From positions 1,061,501 through 1,125,500 of the forward strand of contig NC_088310.1 in assembly GCF_910592395.1 (NCBI RefSeq): 64,000 nucleotides of DNA. Reading direction: 5' to 3'. The notes under the pieces were generated by a model that saw only the letters and a list, made by a program, of their open reading frames with translations, did no database searches and was not told the DNA's origin. Shown in pieces: positions 61,201 through 64,000 of the stretch; position 1 is the stretch's first letter; each line of letters begins with the position of its first letter. This stretch comes from Lineus longissimus. Its lineage: Eukaryota > Nemertea > Pilidiophora > Heteronemertea > Lineidae. Both the position numbers and the translations under genes were made by a program.

Positions 61201-64000
61201 ATCGTTATGATAGGCTGCTGCGTTTAAAAAAAAGAGTTGGCTGTTTGCTTGCTTTAATGGTTTGGTGGATCAAGGTAGCCACCTGATAAAAGGCATGGAA
61301 TTCTCTACTTTTGGGGGTCAGCATTCATAGCCAATGTCGAGTGGATACAGTTCTACGTGGTGAAGATGGCAATCTGCTTTAGTTTGCACAAGTCCTTGGT
61401 TGTCTAATGTTGCGACAAGAATGAAGAAGGAGGGACCGCAATTCTTGTAATTTCCATACTCGCAATCCCTTAGGGGGAATTTTAATTTCAGTAATGCGTG
61501 TATCGGCCAAATCACTGTGCAAATCTTTCTGATTGACAATGCATGACGCGCAGGGTCGTCATTATCGCAAGTCAACACTGCAAGTCTCCGGTGGTCGTCT
61601 TCCATGTTGGAAGCAGACGTTGACTGTTACTTAATCTGGTAGCAATCAGGAGATGTGGATGTGACAAGTATTGGATCAGGACACCGTGTTGGTTTTCTGG
61701 GCGGAGCTGGTTTGTTGGTCACTGTTTTTCCAGCTTAAGTTACTCCGGATCAACATGGAAGTCGTGTCACCAAGTCAGTTGATAAAACGCAGTATTTGGC
61801 TGGTATGGAGGGGGACTTGTACCAATTTTCGGCAATTCCTTGGGGAATTTCTGATGGCCTGGAAGAAAGTAAACAGTGCACCAATTCTGCTAAGGGCTTG
61901 GTGCTAAATTGTATTGGGTCATCATCATTATCCTTTCGTCAACAAGGAGTATCTCTCGATGGTTTCTGCCATATTGGTGCTGAAGTGGCCATCGCTACTT
62001 TCCAGCTTTCGGAATTCAGATTCTGCTCAGTGGTTTGTCAGTTTAACACAAGGTAGCAGTACTGGTCGCTCATATTGGCTCTTGATTCAAGCTAACTTGG
62101 TCATGCTGGTCGGGTAGGCTGACCTGGCTTAGGGAAATAATAAGTGGAGGAGAAGAGAGCTTTATCACTGCGGTTTCCAAAAGTAAAGACTGAATAAAGA
62201 GTCAAGGGTTACTTTTTAATTGAGATGTAATAGATGCAGGTATCATAATCTTGTTGTAATGCAGCTCGCTTACAATTTATGATACTTTCATCATCATCAT
62301 AACAACAATTGATACAGGTTGTGTGGGTAGTTGGTTTGCTGAAAGACTGATAAATCGATGATCGTGGTTGGTTAGTGGGGGGAGGTATGATGTGACTATA
62401 TTGGGTTTGGTTTCTTGCTTCCAGTATGTGGGGGTGGGATTGAAACATGTGCTCCATCAATAACTAACACGATGTGAGTCTTATCCTTGTCCTTTTCATC
62501 CTGAGATCATATGTCGTATACAAAGAAATATGGGGAGGCGTATTGGGGGGGGGGGGGGTGGCTTACTTTCGATGAATACTCTGATCTTCGCATGTCTAGT
62601 CACAGACGGTGTTACCGCTTGACCACGCTAACCTATTACTTAATCCGACAACAAAGCTGAATTCCATATAACAGGTTCATGCTAATGACCAAGACCTCAT
62701 TCCCATGGGTATCAAAGCAGACATTAATCACCAAACAAAACCGCTCAACCCAAACTCTTTTATTCCATCCTGATATTTGTCTTTACCATCCCATTGTTTA
62801 GACAAAGGGGTCTCTCTGTTGCGTTGTAGTATCACCATGGCAACTCGAGTGACTCTATTCAAACCCACTGTCATCTTGCGGGTAATTGACATCCCATAAT
62901 AGTACTTAATTTGATTGCAACTATTAGTGAAAGCCTTGGCATTGTTTGTGTCATCATCCCCCACTTAGATAGCCACGCCATATGAACTCACCATCAAATG
63001 CTATCATATTAAGAAAACAGACAATATAATGTAGAGTTTTCCTCTGCCATAAATCATAATATAAAACCACGATGGCATCGTCTAATACCATTTAAAGATT
63101 CATCAATTCGAGCAATTCATATTCAGCCTCATTAAATTTTGAAAACTCAGACCAAGCTAAAGACATTTTTAATTCCCGCTCTTGTTGCCAGCGGCATTAA
63201 CACTGAGCAGAACTCATAATGGGACCTGTTGGAACTGAAATATTGTTGTGTAAGGTTTCATGATTAGTCAGAGTTTAAATGAAATATGAACTTAAATGGC
63301 ATCATCTGTTGACTAACTTTTAAGATATGGCCAATGCGAAATCATAATCGTGTATTCCCATCAAAATCCCATTCAAGTTTTGTTACCATATTAATAAGAT
63401 CACTCAGAACTGGATACAAGTTCATCCTGTATTGCTTCCCCTAATGAACGGGAGGGCATTAATCTATCCCCAGGGTATTCATTACCTCAAAGATGACACT
63501 TTTGGTTAGCTAGGAATAGAGTGGCCGGGTTATGATATTATGACTGTCATTGGTAATACCGCCGCCCATTCGTATTCATATTGGGAAATTGGTGAAGTCA
63601 TCAGAGAAGAACTGTCTAATCTTCTCTGAGAATGTTGGTTGAGAGTTTTTGATAGGCGCTGGGAAGCATTACCAGATATAAAACGACAAGAAGCACTTTA
63701 TTCATTTATCTGAAAGATTCTGGTCATTGATAGATACCATGTAAGCCCCTACCTTGTTACTGATACAGAAGAGGGTTTGTCCATGTTTTCCCTTTAATAA
63801 TCAGAATCTACTATATTTTACATCAAGAAATTCTTTTTCGCCATAAACAAACTTGTCAAGTAATCAGGAGAGTGGCTGTTAGAGTTTGAATAGAAGGCCA
63901 TCCATCCATGATACAGTCGCTAGAGAACCCTGGACACTTGTAAAGAATGCACCATTTAACCTGATTTAGTTCTTGTGTTCCGCTGTTATCTAGTCCTTTA
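55275..64000. other. 8.7 kb without a recognised gene
   Basis: Mostly unique, moderately AT-rich sequence with G runs near 56288-56310, 58025-58032 and 62547-62559, and a tRNA-like relic near 62560-62632. No exon chain, transposase or reverse transcriptase recognised on either strand. It could be intergenic or one long intron of a gene starting near 55.1 kb. Short open frames are not supported. Confidence 0.5.
62560..62632 (-). repeat. degenerate tRNA-like relic (possible SINE fragment)
   Basis: On the minus strand TAGCGTGGTCAAGCGGTAAC resembles the 5' half of a Leu/Ser-type tRNA with its A box (62615-62630). The expected B box is degraded (GTATTCATCG). It is followed by a C run. An old tRNA-derived SINE is likely; an active tRNA is not. 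Confidence 0.3.

Overview
The window is nuclear DNA of an animal, and not a vertebrate. Genes are split into short exons with GT-AG (rarely GC-AG) introns. Spliced products align over their whole length with human proteins but are clearly diverged. Introns and spacers are full of minisatellites, TACATGTA-rich stretches, long G/C runs and small non-autonomous transposons. A compact marine invertebrate genome (mollusc, brachiopod, annelid, hemichordate or similar) fits best; the phylum cannot be fixed from the sequence. All assignments rest on reading exons, splice sites and remembered family sequences; no search was run.

Layout: 1-2.25 kb is a 68-bp minisatellite, followed by an 83-bp triplet repeat. 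4.7-9.3 kb (-) is a lamin B receptor gene (Tudor + RS + sterol C14-reductase) with a likely promoter near 10.9 kb. 12.2-15.1 kb (-) is CDIN1, head to head with an ETAA1-like ATR activator gene (16.5-21.5 kb, +). 22.1-22.9 kb (-) is a two-exon GON7 (KEOPS subunit) gene, head to head with CEBPZOS (23.5-24.6 kb, +). 26.6-32.2 kb (-) is TRMT6, whose first intron carries a 710-bp foldback transposon with a 9-bp target duplication. 35.2-40.0 kb (+) holds two tandem SLC25 mitochondrial carriers. 41.1-42.3 kb (-) is B9D2, head to head with EXOC7 (43.5-53.9 kb, +; 20 exons, two intronic minisatellites). From 54 to 64 kb there is only one weak candidate first exon.

The genes are mostly single-copy housekeeping genes: nuclear envelope and sterol, replication stress, tRNA modification (GON7 for t6A, TRMT6 for m1A58), mitochondrial (CEBPZOS, carriers), ciliary (B9D2) and exocytic (EXOC7). 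They show no single pathway. Three head-to-head pairs suggest shared promoters. I saw no evidence of a novel defence or operon-like system. The most unusual items are the foldback element, the exact duplication of the last LBR codons, the repeated motifs in ETAA1, and the minisatellites.
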